Positions 12,716 to 27,385 of a stretch of DNA of 64,000 nt are shown piece by piece (the stretch's first letter is position 1; every line of letters starts with the position of its first letter). The notes beneath the pieces are model-generated. The model did not search any database. It was not told where the DNA came from and saw nothing but the letters and a program-made list of their open reading frames with translations. Location of the stretch: NCBI GenBank assembly GCA_033398695.1, contig CM065802.1, forward strand, positions 138,060,096 through 138,124,095. Direction: 5' to 3'. The translations under genes were made by a program, and so were the position numbers. This stretch comes from Orobanche coerulescens (taxonomy: Eukaryota > Streptophyta > Magnoliopsida > Lamiales > Orobanchaceae).

Positions 12716-15700
12716 TGTAATACCCCAGAGCTAACCTGGAATATTACAGCGCCATGGGCCCCGAAACGGAACCCACAAGGCTGAAAGAAAGATTTGCAAA
12801 CATTTTAAATGTGCCTAAGCGGCGATGACGGTAACATCTTTTTAAAATATGCAAAGGCTTTATAAAATCCATTTATCAATACCGTCGTAAAATCTCATTT
12901 GAAAGTGCAAGGCCAAAATGCATAATCACAACGATTGAAAAAAAAATACACATTAAGCCACCGCTTACACGTACCGACCAAAATAGTTTAGAAAATGATT
13001 ATCCAAAGTAACTTAAGTTTCCAGATACCAAAAGGCCATTTAAAAATACTCACACAGCGGAAAAGACAAACATTTAAAAATACTCTAGCAGCAGAATACA
13101 ACAACTAATCAAAGTACTCGATTCCCAAACACACGCCATAGCTAGTGTCCTCCGGGAAGCTCATCTCTTCACGACCGCTACAAGCTCGATATCCCAAGAA
13201 CCTAAAAAGAAAGCCCACAACGGGGTCAGCCATAATACTCAACAATGATAACGATCCCATCACGTCAATAATTACATACCAATGAAAATACTAAGTAACA
13301 ATACCACTATTGTAATCTTACAGTCATAACTTTACCAATTTGTGATAATCCTCATCAAAATAACCCTTATCATATTCCACATCTTGTAATCTCCATTAAG
13401 TAATGAACTCATACACGACATCTATACGGTACCTGAAACAATACCCAAGATTCTCAAAACATCATCATAACTCGCAATACGGAAATATACCAACTCTGAC
13501 CAATTCGATCCATCGGATAACATCATCATATCTCAACATGATAATCGATTGTCCATCAAAAGACAAATACCAAAGGAAATATGGAACATACCTCAAGATA
13601 CGAAATGCCACGACAATCATGTCAGTCTAATCCGAGATCAGATCAAAACATCATATGGACATGGTCCTAACACAAGACCTACAAATTGATACTCATATGA
13701 CATCGTCAATATGCTCACAACAATAAAAACAATGTATACTCAATGGAAATCCGATGATCCAGCGCACACACATAGATCTCAAGATGATCCTACTAGATCA
13801 ACACAAGGTGGATAGCCAACAATATACATATGCACAACAACAACGCATGGTAAATCCAACAATGCGAATCCACATGATTCCATCAATGCAACACAGGGTA
13901 ATACAATGATCCAGCGCCCTCAGCATAGATCCCAAGATGATCTCGTCGGACCAACACGAGGTGGAAAACCCATCCAATGATCCAGCGCCCTCAGCATAGA
14001 TCCCAAGAGGACCCCGTCGGACCAACACGAGGTGGAAAACTGATCTAGCGCCATCAGCATAGATCACACGATCCCATTGGATCAATACAACATACACAAT
14101 ACAACTATGCATACACATATGCAAATCAATATGTTCATCAACATGAACAACATATGAATCAATAATATGAACGACATTATGACAAATCAAGTTGGACGAC
14201 CTCGTGTTCAACAACATGAATGACAATATGGATGATCGAAATCATCAAAATTAAACCAAAATCAAATTAAGATACTTGCCCCGAGTCCTTCGGGAGCAAT
14301 CTCGAGGTCAAATCATCACCGACGCTTATCCTCAATGTCCGACGATCCAAAATAGCACGCCATAGGTAACTCATATCATCGTCTCTATCATAACGTACCC
14401 TCGATACCCAAGTATACCAATAACAAAGGTAAATCATATACATTATGATTTAATTCCTAAAATCAATGTACAACCCCAATCTCCAGAGTCCACAATAATA
14501 ATCATTGTTATATGCATTATAAACAAAATGAAACTAAAATCATTCATTAATTACTATAAACTGAGCAAGTAATAACTTGCCTCGATATCGATACGATGAT
14601 AATGGAGCCGTTACCAATTTCCTTGTCTTCGTCTACAAGCTCCTCGAACCTGACCATAGTAATTCACGGACATCCTCGAACTCGACCTCAACATATTATT
14701 ATAATCAATGACCAATTCTCACAGCCTGTTGTAATTATCGATAACAACAAGTTCGATAAATACAATAATTTCAGTGGCTGGAAATATCAAAACAAAAACC
14801 AAGTTACTTACCCATGTCAATCTGCTTCAAAATACACAAAATATAATCGGAAAATAACCTTAAAGTTAAAAAGATATACATATGCAAAATATGCAACGCG
14901 ATCAACTTTTAAAAGAATTGTTGCTGGAACTCACTGATACGAACAGGGCTGACTCAGTGTAAAACGGCTCGTTTTATCAAAGTATTCCAACTCAATAGTT
15001 ATGGTAAAAACAACATTTATACTTCTATGTATTTTTATTACAAACTGCTCGAGATGGATTTTCAAAATAACTTACAGGTTGTAAGATAATAGAGTTCAAA
15101 GAAGTAAACCTAGTCTGGAATTCTCAGACTCATTGGGGAAATTCATCGAACATGTTCAGTTATTATCCTGAAAAAGCTGGTCTGACTCACCAGAAAACGG
15201 TTCGTTTTATTCAAATATTCTGACTCAATACTTACGCTACAAACAATATTTATACTTATATGTATTTTATTTAAAAACTGATCGAGATGCATTCATAAAA
15301 TAGCTTACCGATTGAGAGATAATCGAGTTCAAAAATAACAACCCAGACTGGAATTCACATACTCTCTGGGGAATTTCGTCAAACACCTACCGGACATCTC
15401 CTGGATTAGCCGCTCAGATTTGGGTTCATGAGCGTTTTGGACGACTTACATATATAAAAAATAAAATACAAAAATACTGTTTTGAAGAGAGAGATATTAT
15501 CTATGGATATTGATAAACGGAATTAGAAAGCAATGTATATACTACTGCTCTTAACAGGTATAAAATATGCTAGTCAGTCAAAACAGCACATGGCCAGGCA
15601 TCACGAGCGACGACCCGCGCCTCGCTCTCGTGGGAACCCCGGGCGACTGTCGGGCGCTGACGTACGCAGTGACGCACGGTGCCCGGCAGCTGGCAGTCTC

Positions 15701-16207
15701 TATTAATTCGACCATAACTTCTTCGTCCGGACTCCGATTGGCTCGCCGTTTCGACCATTGGAAAGCTCACTCAATTATATACAATACTATAAATTTTCAG
15801 AATTGTTAAACTTCTCAAAAATCCATGGTGATTTTTCAAAGTTGATACTTATCCACGACACTTCCCAGAAATGTACAATTTTATTTCTATTTACATTTTC
15901 AGTGTTTACATTCTTATTTTAAATTGTCAACGACCATAAATACATCTACGATACATCCAAGTAAATTTATAATTTCATATTTAGTCCGGATAATTTCTCT
16001 AATTCTCGTTGAATAATTTATCGGAGAATACAACGTTGGCCACCGTCACATTCTTACCAATAATTATTCAACGATATTAAAAAATACTACCCGACATATT
16101 ACTCTCATTTACCCAATATTACGTCCAGAACCAAAATTAAATATTCATATTACCAGTATTCCAACAATGTCACGTTAAAATATTATTCTAAAATTCAGGA
16201 TATTACA
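12716..16207 (-). repeat. Array LTR c
   Basis: Complete 3492-bp LTR. Its left part (to about 13585) shares diagnostic variants with LTR d, and the rest with LTR b. This makes it the central member of a recent duplication. A small local loss near 15403-15427 separates it from LTR b. Confidence 0.88.
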
Positions 16208-18448
16208 TACTACCCTCCTTAAAATAAGTTTCGTCCTCGAAACTTGCCATTCTGTCACAAACAACTGCCCAAACCAGAAAATCCAAAATCATCAACGGTA
16301 AGAAATCATCGTCACAGTCGAATCACCAAAACAATTTACTTACTGGTCCATGAAGTTGATGATCTCCCATGATACTATCAATTGACTCCATGTCAAAGCC
16401 TCAATACTCTTACAATCACAATTTCACAACTCTCAACGAAATACATCGTTCTACTCAATTAGGGAATAATCCGTACGTGTGAAAGCCTGTCTACCTGATC
16501 GCACAATCAAGTTCCAATCCTGATAAAACCAATAATACACGATACATCTGTGAAACAGCTACCCAAGACAATGGCAACAGATTCCGAAACATCGACACAA
16601 CGTCCGAACACTCATACGATCAATAACAATGATCAACCAATAAATTAACCAAGCATATCATCGACATGATAAACTCTAATACGACCAACCAAAGGTCAAA
16701 ATACATCCGAGAATATCATCAACATGATAAACTCCAATACTACCAATGAAGGATCAATAATAACCGAGAATACCGTCGCATGGTAAGCTCTAACACGATC
16801 ACCAAAGAATCACAGGGACACATGTATGAGAGATAAAATTCTCAAAACGTTATACAAATCACACACAGTGGATCTCCAAGAAACACACCCGACTGTTGAA
16901 CATACCTCTCCGGCGTATGAACAACCAGTCACAAACCGACGTACATACTCAATCGTACATGGAGTATGAACGACTAATCAATATAGCTCAAAAGTCAAAA
17001 ATCACTATAGCAAAATCACTCTACTACCACACCAATAAAGCCACATAGCACATATGCCTCAGTTTCACAAAAACCAAAGTTCCAAAATCATATTATGTAT
17101 TGAATCTACAACACGCAGCATATTTCTCTTATCTGACCGACCAGCCGATTATCCCTAGATAATCCAAGCTACAATACTGAAATTTGAATCTCTTTTCATC
17201 ATACTATGACGATGTATTATCCAGTTTATGAGTCTTACCCAGAACTTCACAATGATATGCATTATGCACTACGTTTGTACGTATACCAAACATATTTTCA
17301 AAACAGCTTTTAAATCATCTAATCTTGTCCATAAAAACCCATTTTTGAAAGTTCTTTCAAAATTTTCAAAACTCAAAACATCTATATTCGTAAGATTACA
17401 AAAAGCCATTTCTGGAATTTAAACCGGCTCGCTCATGTCAAGTTCTTGATGACAATTTTCAAATACATACAATTTCGAGGTTTTAAAATGAAAGTTATGC
17501 AAATGATTGACTACATCCATATTCCTGTATATCAATTCGGCTCGTCACCAATTCCACTGACATTCGGTCGAAAAACCACACGATAGAATAAAAAATTTTA
17601 TTGTATAGACTTTGTTAAAATCACCCTTTCCAAACATGACTCGCTATTTCGACCATTACTCCATTATGAAATACTTCAACTATGCCATGATAAAACATGT
17701 TTTAAAAATATATATTTTTATTTTATTAACAATACTGTTTTCTCAAAATAAATTTTAAGAAAAAAAAATCATTTTCACGACAGCGAACAAAATAGTTTAT
17801 TCAAAATATATCATGTTTAAAGTATCATTTTCAAATTTCCAAAAACAGTATCGTGCATCTTAAAATAAACTTGCATGACTATATGTTCCTCTCAACAATC
17901 CACAACATTTCTCCCAAAATCACAACTCGATTTTCCAAGTTTAACCGACATATTGATTCTCCATAATCATAGTTTCTCAAGATCATCAATTCTGTCTCAA
18001 CTATTATATTCTGTTACCTCATACTGTAATGCATAATATTTTCCCAGATCTCAAAGTACATCAACTTATAACTGAAAATAGCCTCAATGCAATCCAAAAA
18101 TCCAAATACTTACAGATAGTGAAGCCGATAATTCCCCGTGATACCGGCACATAACTCAACTCTAGAAAATACTCGATATAGATATTTCAAAACATACACT
18201 TTGCCAAATCAGTTCAAGTCAAAATACGACACATCTCTTTTTAAAGAAACACGTTAATACCATTTGGAAAAGTTTAAAACAACCACGGCACCACACCAGT
18301 AAATCACATAACACACAAGCACGGGTGATCAATAAAAACCCAAAACTCTAACACTTGTCAACCGACAACTCGAATGACATGACAAAAACACGACTCGACT
18401 CGACACGACAGCCTATATTTTCACAACCTCAGCTCTGATACCATATTC
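16208..18448 (-). mobile_element. Array internal region 3, non-coding
   Basis: Near-identical copy of internal region 2, displaced by 5733 bp, with the same exact primer site (18432-18443) and polypurine tract. No coding potential was found. Confidence 0.85.
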
Positions 18449-21400
18449 TGTAATACCCCAGAGCTAACCTGGAATATTACAGCGCCATGGGCCCCGAAAC
18501 GGAACCCACAAGGCTGAAAGAAAGATTTGCAAACATTTTAAATGTGCCTAAGCGGCGATGACGGTAACATCTTTTTAAAATATGCAAAGGCTTTATAAAA
18601 TCCATTTATCAATACCGTCGTAAAATCTCATTTGAAAGTGCAAGGCCAAAATGCATAATCACAACGATTGAAAAAAAATACACATTAAGCCACCGCTTAC
18701 ACGTACCGACCAAAATAGTTTAGAAAATGATTATCCAAAGTAACTTAAGTTTCCAGATACCAAAAGGCAATTTAAAAATACTCACACAGCGGAAAAGACA
18801 AACATTTAAAAATACTCTAGCAGCAGAATACAACAACTAATCAAAGTACTCGATTCCCAAACACACGCCATAGCTAGTGTCCTCCGGGAAGCTCATCTCT
18901 TCACGACCGCTACAAGCTCGATATCCCAAGAACCTAAAAAGAAAGCCCACAACGGGGTCAGCCATAATACTCAACAATGATAACGATCCCATCACGTCAA
19001 TAATTAGATACCAATGAAAATACTAAGTAACAATACCACTATTGTAATCTTACAGTCATAACTTTACCAATTTGTGATAATCCTCATCAAAATAACCCTT
19101 ATCATATTCCACATCTCGTAATCTCCATTAAGTAATGAACTCATACACGACATCTATACGGTACCTGAAACAATACCCAAGATTCTCAAAACATCATCAT
19201 AACTCGCAATACGGAAATATACCAACTCTGACCAATTCGATCCATCGGATAACATCATCATATCTCAACATGATAATCGATTGTCCATCAAAATACAAAT
19301 ACCAAAGGAAATATGGAACATACCTCAAGATACGAAATGCCACGATAATCATGTTAGTCTAATCCGAGATCTGATCAAAACATCATATGGACATGGTCCT
19401 AACACAAGACCTACAAATGCATAGCCATATGACAACTTCAATATGCTCACAACAATAACAACAATGTATACTCAATGAAAATCCGATGATCCAGCGCACA
19501 CAACATAGATCCAAAGATGATCCTACTAGATCAGCACAAGGTGGATAGCCAACAATATACATTTGCACAACAACAACGCATGGTAAATCCAACGATGAGA
19601 ATCCACATGATTCTATCAATGCAACACAGGGTAATACAATGATCCAGCGCCCTCAGTAGAGATCCCAAGATGATCCCGTCGGACCAACACGAGGTGGAAA
19701 ACCCGTCCAATGATCCAGCGCCCTCAGCATAGATCCCAAGATGATCCCGTCGGACCAACACGAGGTGGACAACTGATCCAGCGCCCTTAGCATAGATCAC
19801 ACGATACCATCAGATCAATACACCATACACAATACAACTATGTATACACATATGAAAATCAATATGTTCATCAACATGAACAACATATGAATCAATAATA
19901 TGAACGACATTATGACAAATCAACTTGGACGACCTCATGTTCAACAACATAAATGACAATATGGATGATCAAAATCATCAACATTAAACTAAAATCAAAT
20001 TAAGATACTTGCCCCGAGTCCTTCGGGAGCAATCTCGATGTCCAATCATCACCGACGCTTATCCTTAATGTCCGACGATCCAAAATACCATGGCCATAGG
20101 TAACTCATATCCTCGTCTCTATCATAACGTACCCTTGATACCCAAGTATACCAGTAACAAATGCAAATCATATACATTATGATTTAATTCCCAAAATCAA
20201 CGTACAAACCCAATCTTTAGAGTCCACAATAATAATCATTGCTATATGCATTATAAACAAAATGAAACTGAAACCATTCATTAAATAATATAAACTGAGC
20301 AAGTAATAACTTGCCTCGATACCGATACGATGATAATGAAGTCGTTACCAATTTCCTTGTCTTCGTCTACAAGCTCCTCAAGCCTGACCATAGTAATTCA
20401 CGAACATCCTCGAACTCGACCGCAACATATTATTATAATCAACGACCAATTCTCACAGCCTATTGTAATAATTGATAACAACAAGTTCGATAAATACAAT
20501 AATTTCAGTGGCTGGAAATATCAAAAAAAAAAAAAAAAGTTACTTACCCATGTCAATTTGCTTCAAAATTCACGAAATATAATCGGAAAATAACATTAAA
20601 GTTAAAAAGATATACATATACAAAATATGCAACGCGATCAACTTTTAAAAGAATTGTTGCTGGAACTCACTGATACGAACAGGGCTGGCTCAGTGTAAAA
20701 CGGCTCGTTTTATCAAAGTATTCCAACTCAATAGTTATGGTAAAAACAACATTTATACTTCTATGTATTTTTATTACAAACTGCTTGAGATAGATTTTCA
20801 AAATAACTTACAGGTTGTAAGATAATAGAGTTCAAAGAAGTAAACCTAGTCTGGAATTCTCAGACTCACTGGGGAAATTCATCGAACAGGTTCAGTTATT
20901 ATCCTGAAAAAGCTAGCCTGACTAACCAGAAAACGGTTCGTTTTATTCAAATATTCTGACTCAATACTGACGCTACAAACAATATTTATACTTATATGTA
21001 TTTTATTGAAAAACTGATCGAGATGCATTCGTAAAATAGCTTACCGATTGAGAGATAATCGAGTTCAAAAATAACAACCCAGACTGGAATTCACAGACTC
21101 TCTGGGGAATTTCGTCAAATGCCTACCGGATGTCTCCTGGACTAGGCTGCTCAGATTCGCTGGGTTCTTGAGTGTTTTTGACGACTTACATATATAAAAA
21201 ATAAAATAGAAAAATACTCTTTTGAAGAGAGAGAGATATTATCTATGGATATTGATAAACGGAATTAGAAAGCAATGTATATACTACTGCTCTTAACAGG
21301 TATAAAATATGCTAGTCAGTCAAAACAGCACATGGCCAGACATCACGAGCGACGACCCGCGCCTCGCTCTTGCGGGAACCCCGGGCGACTGTCGGGCGCT

Positions 21401-21946
21401 GACGTACGCAGTGACGCACGGTGCCCGGCAGCTGGCAGTCTCTATTAATTCGATCATAACTTCTTCGTATGGACTCCGATTGGCTCACCATTTGGACCAT
21501 TGGAAAGCTAACTCAATTATATACAATACTATAATTTTCAGAATTGTTAAACTTCTCAAAAATCCATAGTGATTTTTCAAAGTTGATACTTATCCAGGAC
21601 ACTTCCCAGAAATGTACAATTTTATTTCTATTTACATTTTCGGTGTTTACGTTCTTATATTAAATAGTCAACGACCATAAATACATCTCCAATACATCCA
21701 AGTAAATTTATAATCTCATATTTAGTCCGGAAAATTTCTCTAATTCTCGTTGAATAATTTATCGGAGAATACAACGTTGGCCACCGTCACATTCTTACCA
21801 ATAATTATTCGACGATTAGAAAATACTACCCGACATATTACTCTCATTAATTCAATATTACGTCCAGAACCAAAATTAAATATTCATATTACCAGTATTC
21901 CAACAAGGTCACGTTAAAATATTATTCTAAAATTCGGGATATTACA
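18449..21946 (-). repeat. Array LTR d (hybrid of two LTR variants)
   Basis: Complete LTR of about 3.5 kb. Up to roughly 19315 it follows LTR c closely (for example catctatacggtacctgaaac). Beyond that point it follows the a/e type, for example atgcatagccatatgac and the LTR a-like GC block at about 21355-21440. A run of adenines at about 20524-20538 breaks the alignment with its sisters. Confidence 0.85.
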
Positions 21947-23001
21947 TACTACCCTCCTTAAGTTTCGTCCTCGAAACTTGCCATTCTGTCACAAACAAGT
22001 ACCTAAACGAGAAAATCCAAAATCAGCAACGGTATGCAATCATCGTCACAATCAAATCACCAAAATAATATACTTAGTGGTCCCTGAAGTTGATGATCTC
22101 CCGTGATACTAGCAATTGACTCCACGTCAAGCCCCAATACTCTTACAATCACAATTTCACAACTCTCAACATAATACATCGTTCTACTCAATTAGGGATA
22201 ATCCATACGTGTGAAAGCCTGTCTGCCTGAACGAACAATCAAGTCCCAATCCTGATAAAACCAATAATACACGATATATCTGTGAAACAACTGCCCAAAA
22301 CAATGGTAACATATCCCGAAACATCGACACAACGTCGGAACGCTCATACAATCAATAACAATGATCAACCAATAAATTAACCGAGAATATCATCGACATG
22401 ATAAACTCTAATACGACCAACCAAAGGTTAAAATACGTCCGAGAATATCATCAACATGATAAACTCCAATACTACCAATGAAGGATCAATAATAACCGAG
22501 AAAACCATCAACACGGTCACCAAAGAACCACAGGGACAGATATATGAGAGAATAAAATTCTCAAAATGTTATACAAATCACACACAGTGGATCTCAAAGA
22601 AAGACACCCGACTGTTGAACATACCTCTCGGGCGTATGAACAAGCAGTCGCAAACCGACATACATACTCAATCGTACATGGAGTATGAACGACTAATTAA
22701 TATAGCTCAAAAGTCAAAAATTACTATGGAAAAATCACGCTACTACCACACCAATAGAGCCACATAGCACATATGCCTCGGTTTCACAAAAACCAAAGTT
22801 CCAAAATCATATTATGTACTGAATCTACAACACGCAGCATATTAGTCTTATCTGACCGACCAGCCGATTATCCCTGGATAATCCAATATACCATACTGAA
22901 ATTCGAATCTTTTTTCATCATACTATGCCGATGTATTATCCAGTTTATGAGTCTTACCCATAACTTCACCATGATATGCATTATGCACTACGTTTGTACG
23001 T

Positions 23002-24152
23002 TGTTGCTACCCAAAATATTATCCGGAGATAGATATTGCTGGAATGGATGGGATAGCAAACAAATGCAAGAGCACTTCCGTGAGAAAGATAAATAACACA
23101 AGATTTGCCGGGGTTGTTAGTCCCGGGCTTGAATGCTCTCGCGAGATATTATTAATACCGATATTCGGGGATACAAGTACTAATGTAAGAATACAATTAC
23201 AATGAGTGTAAAGTTTCTTGTTATCTTAGCTAGTGAGCGTGTAGATTGCCGGAAGAACCAGATTTGATGCTCTGTGAGTTCTTGTAACAAAGGTGATGAA
23301 CAGTCGCGGCGGTGAGAGATCGACCGCCTCTCACGGCGAGTATTTAGCTGGATGTTTGGGCTTCTGGGCTTATGAATCCCTTGGAATCTGTCTAGTGGAG
23401 ACTTGCTTTCGCCGATCGTCTTACGGACGAGAGATTTGGAGAGAGAAGTCACGAGATGGATTAGGTGAGATAGGGAGCTTGATGATATGTATGTTCTTGG
23501 TGTTTAGTGAATGTATCGGAATGTGAGAGAATGTGAACCTTTGGTGGAATGTATTTGGACGTAAGTCAAATGAATTCCCAACCTTTTTCCGGTAGGAGGA
23601 AGTTCTCTATTTATAGGGCTTGGATACGCGGGCGATCGCCTTTTACGCAATATAATAATCGGGTGATCGTCTTTGGCACATGGGCTGTCCTCAAAGTCTG
23701 CAGGAGTTCTTTGGCGGTCAATCATGCGGTCCAATGGGGAGCTTACACGCGTCCTGAGTTGCTGACACGGGTGGTCCTACTGACAACTTTCGGCGCGCAT
23801 GCTGGTAGGTGAGGTAGGTGGCAGGCTGTGGTCAAAGGATCTTGTCTGTCAGCAGAAGATCTTGTCAGCGCCTTTGGTGGATCTGCACGTGGGTGCTTTT
23901 CTGAGATCCAGTCCTTGATGACTTTGACGGGTGATCGTCTCTGCTCGGGGCGTAGGTCGATTGCCCTTAGCCGGTCACTAGAGTAGATCGCCAGCTGCCA
24001 AAGGGCGATCGCCTTGGGAGTCGATCGCCAGGCATCTGATAGTGGTCTAATATCTTCGACTTGGCGAGCTAACCATAGTTTGACTGGAGTTGACTTGGTC
24101 GCTCGGCCTTATAGTCGATCGCCTGTCGGGATGAATAAATCGTGACACAACA
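23002..24152 (-). repeat. 3' LTR of the Tat-like element
   Basis: 1151-bp LTR, TGTTGCTACC to GACACAACA on the plus strand. The minus-strand TATA box CTATAAATA is at about 23608-23616. Just upstream of it (plus coordinates 23625-24130) are many GCGATCGCC-like words. Compared with the other LTR, roughly the first 400 and last 300 bases differ at only a few sites, while about 23405-23860 carries clustered small indels. Confidence 0.9.
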
Positions 24153-24166
24153 ATTGCCCCCCAGCT
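24153..24166 (-). other. Polypurine tract of the Tat-like element
   Basis: On the minus strand the purine-rich GAGCTGGGGGGCAAT lies directly before the 3' LTR. This sets the element's orientation. Confidence 0.75.
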
Positions 24167-24514
24167 CGCTCATACGTTGGAAACGTGGGGTGAGGTGGCT
24201 CTCTTGGCGATCGCTGACCTTTTGACGAGCGACTTTGTGTTTAACTGAACTGGCGATCGTCTTTGAGCCGATATATCCTGAGTTCGGACGACCCGGTTGG
24301 CCGCTGAACTGCGTGGGAAAAAGCAACGGGCGTTGAAAAGTCTCCGCGCACGTGTCGGGCTTCTATTAAAGGACACCAACGGTCATTAATGACTCCTCGG
24401 CTGACGCGTCCTCGAAAAGACGCGTACGGGGGTCTCGAGGGGGTCAACTATTGCGTCGTTTGAGATCCGACCCCTGAGGTTTTCCCTTATTGCAATCGGG
24501 TCCCTGCCTCCTCC

Positions 24515-24522
24515 TATAAAAG
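24515..24522 (+). promoter_or_regulatory. TATA box of the antisense gene
   Basis: TATAAAAG in a cytosine-rich setting (ctcctataaaaggggg), about 150 bases before the ATG at 24669. A start of transcription near 24545-24550 would be expected. A possible splice donor (ttaggGTAAG) lies between them near 24629. Confidence 0.7.
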
Positions 24523-24668
24523 GGGGCGCGGTGCTGCAGTGTTACTCACGCGTGCTTATTGGAGAACGAAGGACCTGCTGCCGAATTTTCTGAAGATCTT
24601 AGAGCCGATCGTCGTTCGATTTCACTTTAGGGTAAGAAAAATCCTTTTCTTCTTCTCTAACTCTGAAA

Positions 24669-27281
24669 ATGGCCGGAGCCTCATCATCGTTTGGAGCGGG
24701 TACCAGTTCTGCCGACGGGACATCGGTGCCAGGAGAAACTCCTTCCGTCTTCCACTGAGACGGCGGTGAAGCCATTCGAGCCGGAATCGACCCGTGAAGT
24801 TGAGGCTTTGTTCAATGAGGCCGATATTGCTAAGGAGTCGGTTCTTTGAGAGAGACGATCGCAGATTGAGAGAGATCCGCGATCGGGGCTTCTTGGGAGC
24901 AACATAGCACTTTTGGTCGGGCCTATAGGGCCTTTCTTTGAAATAATGGAGAGGTTAGCCGGTCCTACTCCGAGATTCGACTTCCGGGATATTGGTCGCT
25001 TATCCCTATGTGCTTCCCAAGCGGTCGCGATGTCGTGCCGCGGCCATCGTTGTGGTCGCTCGGCGAATACGAGCTCGGCGACCGGGAGAGATCGGCCGTC
25101 TGGAGGACAAGATTCCATGTTCCTTGAGATGTGGACATGTTCGCGCCCGCGGAGAATGAACGAGCCGACCTCCGATGGGTATGGTCGCAGTGAGTGAGGC
25201 CGTTATGGAGGCCGGGCTCGCTTCCCTCGTCCTTTGCGGTCTCCCATCTTGGCCGCTTGGAATGTGGCGCCACTTCACCGACGCCGAACGCCCGGCTCCA
25301 AATTATTTGCACCCTCACCCTTTTCGGCGGTCATCGCTGTACCGCCTCCCATCGCCGTTGGAGATGAATCATTTGTTTAAAGCGACGGCTCACAGAGGTT
25401 GGTCGGCGGTTACCATATTCAAGGCCGATCTGGTCGGGTGATTCATGGAGTCCCGAATAAGATACGTGGCGATCGAGGCGAAGTGGTTACGGGTCGCCGG
25501 CAAGTGGAGAGCTTCGGCGACAATCCCACGGGCGAGTGGAGATCCCACCGAATTTCGGAGAGGAATCCCGGTAAGGGTTTAGACTCTCCCTTCGTTTGGA
25601 TGCGATTTGGGTGATCTAATTTGATTTCTATTTTGCAGGCTTCCATATCCCGGCGATCGAGGAGCTGCCTTTCGACTTTCTCGTTGTTTGGGAGCGAATT
25701 AGGAGCTTGTCGGACGACGACCTAGACGCCACTCGGATCAACAAGGAGAGTCGCTGGTTGTCGGCTCGACTATTCCGTTTCCCGAGACATCTCGCGGTGC
25801 CAGGTATGAGCTTCTGCGATCTTCACTTTCTAGGCGATCGCCTTACTTGAGGAAAGTGTCTGACCGTTAGTCGATCGTCTTTAACTGCAGAGGTTCGTTT
25901 CCCTCGCTTTTTGGAGCCTCCGGCGGAGATCGCTATGTCGAACCCAGGAGTCCTAGGCCGTCTTCGCCATAAGAGGTCGACTCGGGTTCCACCCGTTGCA
26001 TTGCCTATAGTTCCGGAGGGGGAGCCTCGCGTGGAGCCGGAGCCTCGCGTGGAGCAGGTCGTGGTTGAGGAGGAAATTCAGGAGGAGGGGCTTCGGGCGA
26101 ATCGCAAGAGGCCGAGGCCGGAAGAAACATCGTTTCTGCCCCGGGCGATGAAGTGCCGATCGCCGCTCCTCCGATCACCTTCGCTGCTCCGGAGGGCGAG
26201 TCGCCCTCTGCGGCTTTCTGCGGGAGACGGCGATCGCGGATCCGAGACCCTCGAGGGAAACCGTTTTGGTCGGGATCCCGAGAAGGTGAGAGGTAGATAG
26301 TATTTACGTGTTGAAAATTGCATACGTATAGGAGTTGTATTAACTTTAGTTGTTTTGATGCGGGATCCGTCGCGCAGATCCGTCTTGTCCACCGATGGTC
26401 GTGGATTTCTGGCGAGCCGATCTCTCGCCATTCTGCGACATTCCTCCATATGTTAGCAAGGCTGCGTCGCTCTGCCGAAGGCATGGACGATCGATCTGGA
26501 TGCGATCGCTCGGCGTGATCGCCGAGTTCGATGCATGCCGTTGTCGCCCTTTCTCTTGACGGCGACCATGGCCGTCAGTGCCCGGGAGTTTGAGGCGGCC
26601 CTCCACTGTCGCCTTCGGGGAGGATCTCGAGGCGGCTCGGAAAGAGAACGCCGAGTTTGCCGACAAGATCGCGGCGATGGAGAAGGACTCCTTGGAGGCG
26701 GCCAAGCGGGCGAGCCATGAGCTTGAGTGGAGAAGAAAGAGACGAGAAATATCGAATGGCGGTCGACCGATTTCGGGACCGGATGCAGAGTGCCGTCTGG
26801 CGGGGAATGTTCTTGAAGAGGAGGCCGATCGCCGGAAGGTGACGATCGCTCGGTGACCAGTGAGTGGCGGAGAAGAAAGAGAAGGTTGCTGCGAGGGAGG
26901 CCGAGCTCGAGGGATCGCAGCAGGCGATGGCCGAGCCGAGAGGAGAGGTTGAGGCGACCAAGGCCGATCCCTTCCAAAACTTGGAGTATGTCGGCGAGTT
27001 CGCCTATTATTTGGCGTTCGCCGACTCGATCCGAGCGGCTAAGAAGGGAGGCTTGGAGGTCGGTCCTCTAGCCGAGAAGTTCAAATCATATGCATTGGAG
27101 CATCCTCTCCATTCGGCTTTCTCCTTGCCGATCTTGGACTGGCGGACATCGGCGTGGATTTGGTAGTATCCGTCTCAGGGCAGTCTTGCTCATCCGATGC
27201 TCCGGAAGATGAGGGGACCGCGCCGAATGCGATGGCGAAGGCCAGGCAGGGCCTTGAGGCGCTTCCTTTTTTACGCTTTTA
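24669..27281 (+). pseudogene. Antisense spliced gene of the Tat-like element (putative gypsy-type transposon protein), decayed
   Basis: The gene has its own TATA box, an ATG at 24669 (MAGASSSFGAGTSS) and at least three introns with canonical GT-AG ends: 25571-25638, 25804-25890, and 26286 to about 26377. The first two joins keep phase, for example RFPRHLAVP joined to EVRFPRF. After the variable N-terminus the middle part (EAVMEAGL, then LFKATAHRGW, then RYVAIEAKWLRVAGKW) has the style of the plant family called putative gypsy-type transposon protein. The C-terminal part is charged and probably coiled coil (EDLEAARKENAEFADKIAAM, AEKKEKVAAREAELEGSQQA) and ends FLRF at 27281. Several frameshifts and stops (for example after PSVFH and near 25441) interrupt it. 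Poly(A)-like signals follow (aatgaaatgag at about 27361). The function of this family is unknown to me. Confidence 0.68.
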
Positions 27282-27385
27282 GCTTACTTTCTTTGTAGTT
27301 TGTAGCTTTCTTTTGTAGCACTTAGGCCTTCGGGCGATCATGTACTCCGATTTTTCAAGTAATGAAATGAGCATTTGTCTTTCTG

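Noticed and set aside
23625..24130. Cyanobacterial contamination suggested by GCGATCGC (HIP1-like) words
   Set aside because: The segment is bounded by LTR ends and a 5-bp target duplication in plant retroelement DNA and contains plant-type introns.
26453..26977. Long minus-strand frames opposite the antisense gene of the Tat-like element (also 26005-26484, 24684-25118)
   Set aside because: They are mirror frames of GC-rich exons on the plus strand, with no family motif; the plus strand has TATA, introns and coiled coil.
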